From: Hymenobacter taeanensis
GTDB lineage: Bacteria; Bacteroidota; Bacteroidia; Cytophagales; Hymenobacteraceae
Assembly: GCF_013137895.1 (NCBI RefSeq)
Contig: NZ_CP053538.1
Coordinates: forward strand, 4,815,663 to 4,879,662
Direction of reading: 5' to 3'
DNA length: 64,000 nt
Positions 53,301 to 61,592 of the stretch are shown here, one piece after another. The first letter of the stretch is position 1. Each line of letters begins with the position of its first letter. Position numbers and translations under genes: made by a program. A model generated the notes under the pieces. That model was not told where the DNA came from. It searched no databases and saw only the letters and a program-made list of their open reading frames with translations.

Positions 53301-54945
53301 AGTTGGCAGTAAAGAAAATATCAGAAATGGCGCGGGTACTGGCCGGCACCAGGTTCCGGACCGGGTTATTGCCAGAGCAGTCACCATATAGCTGAGGATA
53401 CTGCCGGTGGTAAGCGGCTCCGCCCGGTACTGATCCGCACCCGCTGGCTTCGGCAATACCAAGGCCTTTGCCTAGCAATAGCAACGACATAGGTCGGGTA
53501 TTACCCGCCAGCATCCATTGCGCAAACTGCCGGATTGCCAAGGATGACTTCTCGCCGTAGTGAAACTGGTCGTAGAGTTGATCGGAGGTTACCACCAGGG
53601 TATCATGGCTTCCTCCGGCCGCCGAAGCACGGTACTCCGCATAAGCGCGCACCGGGTTATTCACGCTACCCGCGGGGCGCATAAGCACCTGGTGAGATAT
53701 AATCAAAAAGTTGTGCGCGGCGGGAGTAATCTGCCGGAACTGCACCCGCTTTCCGGCCTGGGGTACTAGGGGGCGGTCGGCGTCGGCAAGCATCAGCGAA
53801 CGAGCACGCCCGTCGGCCCTCGGGAAAACATAGCCGCGTCGGTTAACTCCTAAAACCTGCCCCTCAATGCGTTGCACGTTAAATGGGTCAGTTACATCAT
53901 ACCCTCGCACCGAAGCCGGGATAGAGTCTAAAGTATAGTAGGCTGGCCCACTTAAGGTAGAGTCGCTGGCGAATAGCACCTGGGAGCGGCGCAGCCGCCA
54001 CCGGGGGTTCTGGGAGAAAGAAAGCCGGGTGTAGGCCACCCGGGCAATGTCGCCGCGCGAGCTACCCGTAGCAGTTTGCTTCACTTGAATCTGGACCTGC
54101 CCGGTTGCATTGCGGTCAGATGCCAGCAACGCATACGACTGACGCCGGTAGTCAAAGTCGGAGTAGCTCAGGGTGCCCAGCAGGCGGGCGCCGCCAGGAG
54201 CTAGCACATACACCTCGGAGCGGTGCGCCCCTGTGGTTTTGCCCACTACCTGTATATCTACCTGCGGCACCTGACCCGAAGCAGCCACTGCCCAGACTGA
54301 GTCAAACGTTATTGTGTACCCATTACCCCCAAACTCATCACTGAAAAAGCCTTCACCTCGCTCAGCCCAGGGCTGGTACACGTTGGTTTCGTCGTTTACT
54401 ACGTTGGAGCGGAATGATTCTACCCGCAGGTGTTGCTGCCGCCATGAAGCGTGCGGCGTAGCCCCCGCCACATTCGACTCCGCCATGCGCTTTCCATTCG
54501 CTACGGTGCTCCATGTGAGGAAGTACGAAGCGGTATCAGTGAAGAAGCTGTAATAGGGCTGGGCCTGATCTTGGGCGTTGCGGAACATGCCGCGGTCCAG
54601 AGCGGCATCATTCCGCTGCCCAAAGAACTCTACGAAGGTGGTAGGATCTAGGGTAGTTTGGTTACCACCCACATAAATGGCTACTTCCTTACCCCGGCGC
54701 CACAGCTGCAGCCGCTGCGGACTTACGCCGCTGGCACCCGCCTGCAGGAGGTACTGGTAGTTAAGCTGATAGAGGCCAGTACGCGCTACCTTAATCTTGT
54801 AATACTGTTGGCCAGGCACAATCCACTCGTTGCCGTACGGCCCTGATTGTGCCTGCGCTGCTGTGCCACCAAGCAGCAGGAAAGCTGCCAGAATAGCTAC
54901 CCACCGGGTTAGGGCCAGCTTTTGTAAATGGTAAGGTTGTTTCAT
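50377..54945 (-). CDS. Type IX secretion system C25-type sortase, PorU2-like
   Basis: 1522 residues with signal peptide (VAILAAFLLLGGTAAQAQ). The C25 (gingipain-type) peptidase core lies at about 440-800. The His is in FISYFGHGSQANLNWE (~655) and the nucleophile Cys in YPVMYVSGCAAGNSF (~700). The N-terminal third and the region ~830-1400 are beta-sandwich domains, including a CARDB-like one. The C-terminus (PYPNPITSKAKFVFTI, then WDGTDEFGDRLANGTYLYRM) is a FlgD-like domain that may be a sorting signal. PorU cuts off the C-terminal signal of T9SS cargo at the outer membrane. At 1522 residues this is longer than P. gingivalis PorU (~1150), and its partner at 55017-56114 looks like PorV2, so the PorU2 paralogue is the better call. 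It is co-transcribed with it (71-bp gap). Confidence 0.87.
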   Translation of the reverse strand: MKQPYHLQKLALTRWVAILAAFLLLGGTAAQAQSGPYGNEWIVPGQQYYKIKVARTGLYQLNYQYLLQAGASGVSPQRLQLWRRGKEVAIYVGGNQTTLDPTTFVEFFGQRNDAALDRGMFRNAQDQAQPYYSFFTDTASYFLTWSTVANGKRMAESNVAGATPHASWRQQHLRVESFRSNVVNDETNVYQPWAERGEGFFSDEFGGNGYTITFDSVWAVAASGQVPQVDIQVVGKTTGAHRSEVYVLAPGGARLLGTLSYSDFDYRRQSYALLASDRNATGQVQIQVKQTATGSSRGDIARVAYTRLSFSQNPRWRLRRSQVLFASDSTLSGPAYYTLDSIPASVRGYDVTDPFNVQRIEGQVLGVNRRGYVFPRADGRARSLMLADADRPLVPQAGKRVQFRQITPAAHNFLIISHQVLMRPAGSVNNPVRAYAEYRASAAGGSHDTLVVTSDQLYDQFHYGEKSSLAIRQFAQWMLAGNTRPMSLLLLGKGLGIAEASGCGSVPGGAAYHRQYPQLYGDCSGNNPVRNLVPASTRAISDIFFTANWQSNSYVPRMATGRISAQTPQQVVNYLNKLKEHESAGYADWRKNVLHMSGGNDAPERELFASFVRQYEAYVVKPPFAGRVVKHYLRADFPGVSPGGVPIPWAPDLNAGVSFISYFGHGSQANLNWEIPDPDNAANGIANKGKYPVMYVSGCAAGNSFNFIVPFGGEKYLLAADKGFIGFMGESDLGFAYDLQELHTEMVKLLFADQQWYGKPIAVVQQEAIRRLQGTNTAPNATTAMLMNTIWAGDPALKLFAPLKPDFQVTSVQVAPTIVPINSPEFQVQVRVANPGRVQTGPLEIKVTRTFGTTTLTLPIFSVPQARRDTTYSLIIPNTNLGDISGQNTFLAEVDPRNLIDELREDNNSGTATYTFLTGGVTALSPPEFGIVGSRTVRLVGQSNLATTTSREYDMELDTVQTFNSPLVQRTTFGAVMVPEWNVTVPTQASRDSVVWYWRLRFHAPQQGEEAGWATSSFRVINGRNTGGWSQSHVGQFQRDEKAGVSVTAPGGQWVFDAGSQQATITSTRIGPARKWETLFHTIRTGGGGSYTLRLIGIDASNNAVVLNQNVTSRTLDLSAISATTYPYLQLQAVVTSNGPAPQLKQWLVTYEGVPEGVVRPQAVALSGATLAQQAAQQGKITVPVTFQNVADFDFAAPLAAYILVRNDNNGVREKFIKLPGAPLTAHTQRTYQVELDIRDLFGNMSGQVVLNPNQPLSPNRQPELYYFNNEQGIPAFQVDDQDTPPVLDVAFDGRHLLNGDIVSAKPLITVQLRDQDRLRPIKDRTAFSLFLTSPGGTTSVPLDLNAANVVFAADSSQGLARLEVQLGKTAPLKDGIYTLEVQGKDGSGKLAGSEPYRITFEVITTAGISNVFPYPNPITSKAKFVFTITGSEVPRNMKIQIMSLTGRVVREIMMSEMGALRIGNNMTDYAWDGTDEFGDRLANGTYLYRMVLDDPQNTFEHRATSADKAFKQGWGKLVLLR

Positions 54946-55016
54946 ATAGTATACCCTGGAATGCTGAAACTGGGCAAGAGAGGCCTCGCTAGGCCACTCC
55001 TTTTCAGTCCGGTCCC

Positions 55017-56114
55017 TTATTTAAATCCGTAGCCGAGAGAAACAATGATGGAATTAGCCTGAGAACGTTCTCCGAGTTTTTCAACTGCCAGCCGGGAGAG
55101 GGCCATATCGAGGCGTAGGCCACTCAGGGCTACTCCTACGCCCAGGCTGGGCTGTGCCTTCCACTCTTCCTTCCCCGTGAAGCTTTTGATCTGCTGGAAG
55201 TTGCCAACGCCTCCGCGTAAAAACACCAAGTTATTGTAGCCAACCTCTAAGCCTGCTCTGGGGTCAATGCTCACGGCACTACCGGAAATAAGCGTATTCC
55301 GCTTGCCATCGGTGGTGGCTTCCAGATCTACGGCGGCTAAAGCGGTAAATTGCCCAGGCAGCTTTACCGTGCGGCCTACTCCCAGTACCAAGCGGGGCAA
55401 CGTAATTTCAGTACTGTTTCTCGGAATTTCGTCGATAGTAATAGCTGAGCCCTTGAACTTATCCGCATCTACCGACCAGGCATTAAACGTAGTGGTAATG
55501 TCGCGGGCCATGAGCCCCAAGCGCCAGTTTCCGCGGTTGTACTGCACGCCTGCATCTACCCCAAAGCCCCAGGCGTTGGCAAATTCGCCCACATTGCGGT
55601 AAATAACTTTGGCGTTGGCCCCCACCTGCAGGCCTTCAATGTTCGCTACTTTATAGGCGTACGACAGCAACACAGCGTAATCAGCCACGGAGAAGTACCG
55701 GATCCGGTCGTACTGAATGTAACCGTACTCATTAACTAAGTCGCGGGTATCGGCAATATCATCTACCCCTAAGCGGATGAGGCTGACCCCAATGGCACTT
55801 TTCTCGTCCAGGGGCATAGAGAAGGCTGCGTAGTCATTCTTCACGATACCGGAGAATAACTCAGAGTGCATGAGCACTGCATCGTACTTATGCTTCTGGC
55901 CTAGCAGGCCCGCGGGGTTCCAGTAGCCAGCTGTGGCATCTTCGGCGAGACTAGCCTGCACTTTGCCCATGCCCAAGGCCCGGCCCCCTACCCCAATATT
56001 GAGAAACTCATTGCTGTATTTAGGGGTCTTGGTCTGCGCCAGCGCCGGAGAAAGAACTCCCACGCTGAGGCCTGCGCCCAGTAGCAGGGCGGCACTTCGG
56101 GTAAAGTGAGGCAT
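55017..56114 (-). CDS. PorV/PorQ family outer membrane protein, PorV2-like
   Basis: 365 residues from the ATG at 56114, giving a signal peptide ending SPALAQ; 16 further codons are open upstream. The mature part starts with YSNEFLNIGVGGRALGMGKVQASLAEDATAGYWNPAGL, the signature of PorV/PorQ and FadL-like barrels, then alternating beta strands to the end (QANSIIVSLGYGFK). PorV shuttles substrates to the PorU sortase at the outer membrane. The pairing with a PorU-like gene directly downstream is the usual porV-porU order. A near-consensus promoter box (AATATTTG, 7 of 8) is at 56125-56132. Confidence 0.88.
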   Translation of the reverse strand: MPHFTRSAALLLGAGLSVGVLSPALAQTKTPKYSNEFLNIGVGGRALGMGKVQASLAEDATAGYWNPAGLLGQKHKYDAVLMHSELFSGIVKNDYAAFSMPLDEKSAIGVSLIRLGVDDIADTRDLVNEYGYIQYDRIRYFSVADYAVLLSYAYKVANIEGLQVGANAKVIYRNVGEFANAWGFGVDAGVQYNRGNWRLGLMARDITTTFNAWSVDADKFKGSAITIDEIPRNSTEITLPRLVLGVGRTVKLPGQFTALAAVDLEATTDGKRNTLISGSAVSIDPRAGLEVGYNNLVFLRGGVGNFQQIKSFTGKEEWKAQPSLGVGVALSGLRLDMALSRLAVEKLGERSQANSIIVSLGYGFK

Positions 56115-56522
56115 AGAGGTTAAAACAAATATTCTGATAAAGAGGGGAAGACGCAGCAGCAACGCAAGATACTCATTAATAGTGCGTGGCTGCGCTTATT
56201 GCTCCGTTGTGGCTGATTCACAGCTAGTAAAAAACCACCTTAAAGTTCTATTGAGCTAGTAGCCTTATAGTGCTTTAGCTATAGAGCAGTAAGTTACTGT
56301 GTAGTGTCATAATGAATACTTGAGCCACTACACAGGTGCGCTATACCCCTTCCCCATGGTTTGTAACTGTTCAGTAGCAAGCAGTAGTATGCACATACAG
56401 GTGGCCTAGGGCACTTTTTTTATGTCCGACGTGAAACCTAAAATTATTTTCAACAGTACCTTGCGTTACATAGTACCTTTTCATATCTTCGACTCATTCT
56501 TCACCGATATCTGCCTCAGCCC
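56115..56522. other. Divergent intergenic region of porV2 and the PadR gene
   Basis: 408 bp. It holds the near-consensus box of porV2 on the left and the palindromic operator and promoter of the PadR gene on the right (56455-56481). No gene is seen in between. Confidence 0.6.
56455..56477 (+). promoter_or_regulatory. Candidate PadR operator overlapping the promoter
   Basis: An imperfect 23-bp palindrome with outer halves AGTACCTTG and CATAGTACC, that is two GTAC cores 13 bp apart. It overlaps TACCTTTT (56474-56481), a 7-of-8 match to the -7 box, 46 bp before the PadR ATG. Binding there would block RNA polymerase, so autorepression is likely. Confidence 0.6.
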
Positions 56523-56888
56523 ATGAAAGTCGAGAACACCCAAGTGCAGATGCGGAAGGGCATCCTGGAGTTCTGCATTCTGGAAATCATTGCCCGCGGA
56601 GAGGTGTATGCGTCAGACATGCTGGAGGAGCTTACCGCTGCCCGCATGATTGTGGTCGAGGGGACGCTCTACCCACTCCTGACGCGCCTCAAAAACGCGA
56701 GCTTGTTAGATTACACCTGGAAAGAGTCTACCAGTGGGCCGCCCCGCAAGTACTACACCCTCACCGAAGCCGGCCAGGAGTTCCTGCATCAGCTTCGTCT
56801 CACCTGGGAGGAAGTACAGGATTCCATCCGTATCATCCGCCAGAAGCCTCACTCCAATGGTAGCGCCCCCGCGGAAACGCTGCTGTAA
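56523..56888 (+). CDS. PadR family transcriptional regulator
   Basis: 121 residues. The winged-helix domain covers about 12-95 with the PadR signature ILEFCILEIIARGEVYASDMLEEL, then IVVEGTLYPLLTRLKNASLLDY (recognition helix region) and the wing SGPPRKYYTLTEAG. The C-terminus is a short dimerisation helix. It lies 48 bp ahead of a PspC-domain gene; PadR-PspC pairs are common in Bacteroidota, and the regulator is expected to repress the pair in response to an envelope or small-molecule signal. A candidate operator lies upstream. The effector is not known. Confidence 0.93.
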   Translation: MKVENTQVQMRKGILEFCILEIIARGEVYASDMLEELTAARMIVVEGTLYPLLTRLKNASLLDYTWKESTSGPPRKYYTLTEAGQEFLHQLRLTWEEVQDSIRIIRQKPHSNGSAPAETLL

Positions 56889-56936
56889 GCAGCCCCGCCC
56901 GCTCCCTAGTTTTTCCCGAATAGTTGCAGCACTGAG

Positions 56937-59576
56937 ATGAAAAAGAACATCAGCATCAACCTTCAGGGCATGATCTTCCACATTGAGGAAGATGGCTACG
57001 AAGTGCTCGGCCGTTACCTGGCGGAAGTGAAAGCCCACTTCAGTGGCTACCGCGGCCACGAGGAAATCGTCGCCGACATCGAGAGCCGCATTGCCGAGCT
57101 CTTCGCTGCCCGCCTGTCCGGCGTTAAGCAAGTCATCACCCTGGAAGACGTGGAGGCCATGACGGCCAAAATGGGCCGGGTAAGCGACTTCCAGAGCGCC
57201 GACGAAGCCGAAGACGACGAGGAAATCCTCGCCGAAGCCGTAGCCAGCGGCACTGCCCAGGGCACCTACACCGGTTCCAGAAGCTCTACCGGCGGCTACT
57301 CTAACCACTCTGGCCGCGCTACTACCGATAGTGGCACCTCCACGGCGCCTCCCCTAGAGGAGCCTGGCACCAAACGCCTGTACCGGGATATGGCTCACCG
57401 CAAAATTGCGGGCGTAGCCGCTGGCCTAGGCCAGTACTTCTCTGTAAACCCCCTGTGGATTCGGCTGGGCTTCCTGGCGTTGTTCATCATCCTGCCCATT
57501 GCCCTAGACAACAGCCGCCTAGATGATATAGCGGGCAATTTTGCAGGGTTTGCGTTCCTCAGCTACATCGTTCTGTGGATAGTACTGCCCAAGCGGTATG
57601 ACGCCACTATTACTGAGGCAGACGCTGTGTTCAAGAAGCTTTACCGCGATACTGACAATGGTAAAGTTGGTGGTGTATCAGCTGGCCTGGCCGCCTACTT
57701 CCGCGTGGATGTAGTCCTGATCCGGATTCTGTTCATTGTAGGCCTGTTTGCGGGTGGGTTTGCCTTGCCGCTCTACATTATCCTGTGGATTCTCTTGCCG
57801 GAGGCGAAAACCGCCTCCGACAAGCTCCGCATGCGCGGCGACGCCGTAACCCTATCGGCCCTCGACAACAACATCCGCAATAATCCTTATGCGGCAGGTT
57901 CTGAAGCCGGCGCGGTGAACAACCGGCCCGTAGGTACTTTCCTGGAGAACTCCTTCGACAACGTTCGGCCCTTGATTAACTCAATAGGCTCCTTGATTCG
58001 GGTGTTTGCAGGTGGCATACTGGCCATCACGGGCTTTGGAATGCTCTTGGCAGTAACCATTGGCCTGGGAATAGGCCTGGGCATTATTTCCGCCTCCGAT
58101 GGGCTTGACTATGGCCCGTTGCAGCCCTTCCTGCTCTTCAATGATATTTCGCCCTGGGCAGTGCTGTCTTTCTTCCTGGCCACTGGCATTCCAGCCCTGG
58201 CCCTCATGCTGGCGGGTATTGGTCTGCTGCTGCACCGCTCAGTGCTTTCGCGCACCGCTTGGCTGTCGTTGCTGGGTCTGTGGCTGCTGGGCGTAGTTGG
58301 TAGCTCAGTGGCGGGTATCCGGTTGGGCCGGGAGTTTCAGCGTGAGTCTGAAGTAACCCAAACTGTTACCCTCGGTGGTCTTACCCGTCCCCAACTGGTG
58401 CTAGAGCGTCGGCAGTTGGAAGACGACAAGTGGCTGGATTTGGATATTGTGGGTATTGATAGTGCCCAGGCCCCGCGCGTAGAGCGTATTATCTCGGCCA
58501 AAGGCGCTACGGATTCATTGGCCCGCCGTACTGCCGCTACCTCTACCCTGCACAACCTGCGAGTTCTCAACGACTCCACACTCAGCGTAGACGACCACTT
58601 TACCTACAAGCCCAATGCCCGCTTCCGCGACCAGCACATGCAGCTGCGCCTGCTGATGCCCCGCGACCGTAAGTTCCGCATGTCGGAGACGTTTGCTGAC
58701 TGGCTGAGCGATGACGACTTTATGAATGAGCGCCCCCCGTATCACCCAGAGAGGTTTGTGTACCGCATGAACGGCAACAAAGTGGAGTGCCTCAACTGCA
58801 CGGAGTCTGACCTGCGTGGGGGTGCCAACTCCGACAACGAGGAAGATGAGGACTACGAAAACGGGCGTGAAGATTCTGACATGAACCTTAGCTTCGGCAG
58901 CGTAGAGCCCATCAATACCGATGAAAACTCCTACGGCTCAGAGCGGCAGCGCTTCGACGAGACCAACTTCGACCACGTAAGTGTAGTAGGTGGCTATCAT
59001 GTGCTGGTGCGTCAGAGCAGCAGCTACAGCGTGCGGGCAGCAGGAGACGGCCGGGCTCTGCGCGACATTAAAGTGGAGCGCGATGGCCGGGAAATTACCA
59101 TCAGTCCCCGCAACCGCGATTTGTTCGACTCAAAAAGAGGCGATGAAGACGAGGTACTGCTCATCATTGAAACGCCTGAGCTCAACGACTTGAGCCTAGT
59201 GGGTGGCACCAAGGCCCAAGTAGAAGGCTTCAACACGGGTAACCTGCGCGTGCAGCAGGCCGGCGGCAGCCAGCTGCGGTTCCGCGGCAATCTGAAGGAG
59301 CTTAAGCTCGAATTGGCTGGCGGTTGTCAGACGGCACTGCAAGGCAGCGCCGACAACCTGGAAATCAGCGGTACTGGCGCCTGCGAAGTTGCCGGCGCTG
59401 AGTTTACTGCCCGCCGCGCCGATGTTGATGCAATTGGAGCCAGCAAGGTACGCCTGCACGTCTCTGATGAGCTTGATGCCAATGCCGTTGGTGCCAGCCT
59501 GATTGAGTACAGCGGCCGCCCCGGCAGCGTACACCGGGAAGCAATTGGGGCAGCAGCTATTCGGGCTGTTGACTAA
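56937..59576 (+). CDS. PspC-domain membrane protein with C-terminal adhesin-like (DUF2807/head GIN) domain
   Basis: 879 residues. An N-terminal region (1-85, with EEIVADIESRIAELFAARL) is followed by two PspC domains (about 145-210 and 230-290), each with GKVGGVSAGLAAYFRVD-type sequence and one or two membrane helices. More helices lie at about 340-460. After a long periplasmic linker with acidic stretches (EEDEDYENG), the C-terminal ~190 residues form a beta-helix of DUF2807 type (LSLVGGTKAQVEGF, then VDAIGASKVRLHV). PspC proteins belong to the phage-shock envelope-stress response, and DUF2807 beta-helices bind unknown surface ligands. It follows the PadR gene and is probably under its control. 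A strong-coding, GC-rich gene. Confidence 0.9.
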   Translation: MKKNISINLQGMIFHIEEDGYEVLGRYLAEVKAHFSGYRGHEEIVADIESRIAELFAARLSGVKQVITLEDVEAMTAKMGRVSDFQSADEAEDDEEILAEAVASGTAQGTYTGSRSSTGGYSNHSGRATTDSGTSTAPPLEEPGTKRLYRDMAHRKIAGVAAGLGQYFSVNPLWIRLGFLALFIILPIALDNSRLDDIAGNFAGFAFLSYIVLWIVLPKRYDATITEADAVFKKLYRDTDNGKVGGVSAGLAAYFRVDVVLIRILFIVGLFAGGFALPLYIILWILLPEAKTASDKLRMRGDAVTLSALDNNIRNNPYAAGSEAGAVNNRPVGTFLENSFDNVRPLINSIGSLIRVFAGGILAITGFGMLLAVTIGLGIGLGIISASDGLDYGPLQPFLLFNDISPWAVLSFFLATGIPALALMLAGIGLLLHRSVLSRTAWLSLLGLWLLGVVGSSVAGIRLGREFQRESEVTQTVTLGGLTRPQLVLERRQLEDDKWLDLDIVGIDSAQAPRVERIISAKGATDSLARRTAATSTLHNLRVLNDSTLSVDDHFTYKPNARFRDQHMQLRLLMPRDRKFRMSETFADWLSDDDFMNERPPYHPERFVYRMNGNKVECLNCTESDLRGGANSDNEEDEDYENGREDSDMNLSFGSVEPINTDENSYGSERQRFDETNFDHVSVVGGYHVLVRQSSSYSVRAAGDGRALRDIKVERDGREITISPRNRDLFDSKRGDEDEVLLIIETPELNDLSLVGGTKAQVEGFNTGNLRVQQAGGSQLRFRGNLKELKLELAGGCQTALQGSADNLEISGTGACEVAGAEFTARRADVDAIGASKVRLHVSDELDANAVGASLIEYSGRPGSVHREAIGAAAIRAVD

Positions 59577-59591
59577 GCTAAGGGCTCTTTT

Positions 59592-59620
59592 GTGGCTAGG
59601 CCTGGTTATTGCCTAGCCAC
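59592..59620 (+). terminator. Possible terminator hairpin
   Basis: GTGGCTAGGC (59592-59601) pairs with GCCTAGCCAC (59611-59620) around a 9-nt loop, 15 bp after the PspC gene. There is no T-tract, so it may be a weak terminator or a processing structure. Confidence 0.5.
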
Positions 59621-59828
59621 TAAGCCTCTGCCACTTATCAGCAGCCTTTCCTAACCGTTTCTTGGCGGCTACTTGTAACCCTTAAAAGCTTCATGCGTTT
59701 CACATCTAAAGCCGACGATATTTCTTTCGCATTTCAATAAAGTCTAAAGCAACCGTTTGCTACCTGCTAGCATCTGTGCTGTAAAGACAAGACTTAGGGG
59801 TCTAACTAGTGAGTGAAAGGTGAGACCC

Positions 59829-59882
59829 GGAGGAAGCTATCAGCCTACCCCCTGCTGCAACAGGATGGCTATAGCTTCCTCC
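59829..59882. other. Long hairpin in the intergenic region
   Basis: GGAGGAAGCTAT (59829-59840) pairs with ATAGCTTCCTCC (59871-59882), with four more inner pairs (AGCC with GGCT). The 354 bp from 59577 to 59931 have no gene; this hairpin could end a small RNA or be an unrelated structure. Confidence 0.45.
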
Positions 59883-59931
59883 ATTAGTTTTCCAGCAATA
59901 CAAACCCAAGCAGTGCTACTGCCTGAGTTCT

Positions 59932-59988
59932 AAAACGGCCGACGCCCGGCCCGAGACATTATAGCTCGGGTCAGGCGTTGGCCGTTTT
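59932..59988 (-). terminator. Terminator of the cca gene
   Basis: AAAACGGCC (59932-59940) pairs with GGCCGTTTT (59980-59988), and an inner stem adds CCCGAG with CTCGGG. On the minus strand it is followed by T4. It is 30 bp beyond the cca stop. Confidence 0.8.
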
Positions 59989-60018
59989 AACGTTTGTTCT
60001 TTGCAGGCGAGAAACGGC

Positions 60019-61437
60019 CTAGGCCTGTGCTGCAGTTAGTCCTTTGCGCTGGCCAAGCTCTAGTAGCAGCGCAAACGCTTCCCCATACTCGTTACGAACC
60101 TTGCCATCGAGAATAGCTTCCAGCAGCGCTTCTTTCAGCTCACCTACAGTCCGTGAAGGCGTTAGGTTGAAGGTTGACATGATAATCTCTCCTGTAATAA
60201 CGGGCTTGAAGTTACGCAGGTGGTCCTTCTCCTCCACTTCCTTTAGCTTTTGCTCTACCACATCAAAATTGCGGAGGTAGCGAGCCACTCGTTGGTGGTC
60301 TTTGCTGGTAATATCAGCACGGCACAGCAGCATCAGCCGGTCAATGTCTTCGCCGGCCTCAAATAGCAGGCGACGCACAGCCGAATCGGTTACTATCTCT
60401 TTCACCAGGGCAATGGGCCGCAAGTGTAGGCGCACCAGCTTCTGTACCTGACGCATCTCTTCGCCCAGCGGCAGCTTTAGATCCGTGAAAATGTTAGGCA
60501 CCCAGCGGGCTCCTTTGTCTTCGTGGCCGTGAAACGTCCAGCCCACGCGCTTGTCGTAGCGCTTGGTGGCGGGTTTGGCAATATCATGCAGAATAGCCGC
60601 CCAGCGCAGCCATAAGTCGCCGCCCGCCGCTACCACGTTGTCAAGCACTTGCAGGGTGTGGTAAAAGTTGTCTTTATGGGCGTGCTGCCCTACCTTCTCT
60701 ACCCCGTGCAACTGAGCCATTTTCGGGAAGATGAGCTGCAGTAGGCCACTCTGAAACAAGAGCTTGAAGCCATAGCTAGGCTTGGGAGCCATAATAATCT
60801 TATTCAGCTCCACGGTAATCCGCTCCTGCGACACAATCTTGATGCGGTCCTTATTACGTGCAATGGCATCGTAAGTGTCCGGCTCAATATCAAAGTTGAG
60901 CTGCGTGGCAAACCGCACCGCCCGCATCATACGCAGCGGATCATCGGAGAAGGTAATATCGGGGTCAAGGGGGGTGCGGATGATACGGCGCTGCAAGTCG
61001 CCCATGCCATCGTAGCGGTCAACCAGGGCCCCAAAATCATCAGGGTTGAGGCTTAATCCTAATGAATTTATGGTAAAGTCGCGGCGGGCCAAGTCTTCCT
61101 CTAGTGTACCTGGCTCTACTTCCGGCTTGCGGCTTTCGGCGCGGTAGCTCTCCTTGCGCGCCCCCACAAACTCCAGCTCAATCTCCGGGGTAGGTAGCAT
61201 AGCCGTCCCGAAGTTCTTAAATACCGTAACGCGGGGCCGGTTTGGCAGCCTCTTGCCAACTGCCTGCGCCAGCTGAATACCATCGCCCACGCACACCACA
61301 TCCACGTCCTTACTTTGGCGCTCTAGGGCCAGGTCCCGCACATAGCCACCAATCACGTACGCCGGATACTGTAGTTCACCGGCTGCTTCGGCAATCGTTC
61401 GGAACAAGGGCAAATCGGGCAGTTGCGGGGTTTTCAT
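60019..61437 (-). CDS. CCA tRNA nucleotidyltransferase / poly(A) polymerase family
   Basis: 472 residues. Motifs are YVIGGYVRDL (nucleotide-binding, ~28), KDVDVVCVGDG (the DxD of the catalytic metal, ~40), RRDFTINSLGL (~120), LRMMRAVRFATQL (~165) and the HD domain seen in RWAAILHDIAKPATKR (~285) and HEDKGAR (~308). The enzyme adds CCA to the 3' end of tRNAs; both tRNA-Lys genes in this window lack an encoded CCA, so it is needed for them. A family member that only polyadenylates cannot be ruled out. A perfect TACCTTTG box ends 18 nt before the ATG. Confidence 0.9.
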   Translation of the reverse strand: MKTPQLPDLPLFRTIAEAAGELQYPAYVIGGYVRDLALERQSKDVDVVCVGDGIQLAQAVGKRLPNRPRVTVFKNFGTAMLPTPEIELEFVGARKESYRAESRKPEVEPGTLEEDLARRDFTINSLGLSLNPDDFGALVDRYDGMGDLQRRIIRTPLDPDITFSDDPLRMMRAVRFATQLNFDIEPDTYDAIARNKDRIKIVSQERITVELNKIIMAPKPSYGFKLLFQSGLLQLIFPKMAQLHGVEKVGQHAHKDNFYHTLQVLDNVVAAGGDLWLRWAAILHDIAKPATKRYDKRVGWTFHGHEDKGARWVPNIFTDLKLPLGEEMRQVQKLVRLHLRPIALVKEIVTDSAVRRLLFEAGEDIDRLMLLCRADITSKDHQRVARYLRNFDVVEQKLKEVEEKDHLRNFKPVITGEIIMSTFNLTPSRTVGELKEALLEAILDGKVRNEYGEAFALLLELGQRKGLTAAQA

Positions 61438-61455
61438 GCGTGCTGAGTTAGGCTA

Positions 61456-61463
61456 CAAAGGTA
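61456..61463 (-). promoter_or_regulatory. -7 box of the cca-like gene
   Basis: Minus-strand TACCTTTG, 8 of 8 to TAnnTTTG, ending 18 nt before the ATG at 61437. Confidence 0.6.
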
Positions 61464-61592
61464 GCTACTAGCCGTTAGCAGCGCCCAACGGCTTTCTACA
61501 ACCCGCGGTATTATCCTTTCAATGGTCTATACTAGTAGCCTAGCATAGGCTTGTCATGGGGGTATAAGAGGCCTACTCCTTCAGCTCAGCCT

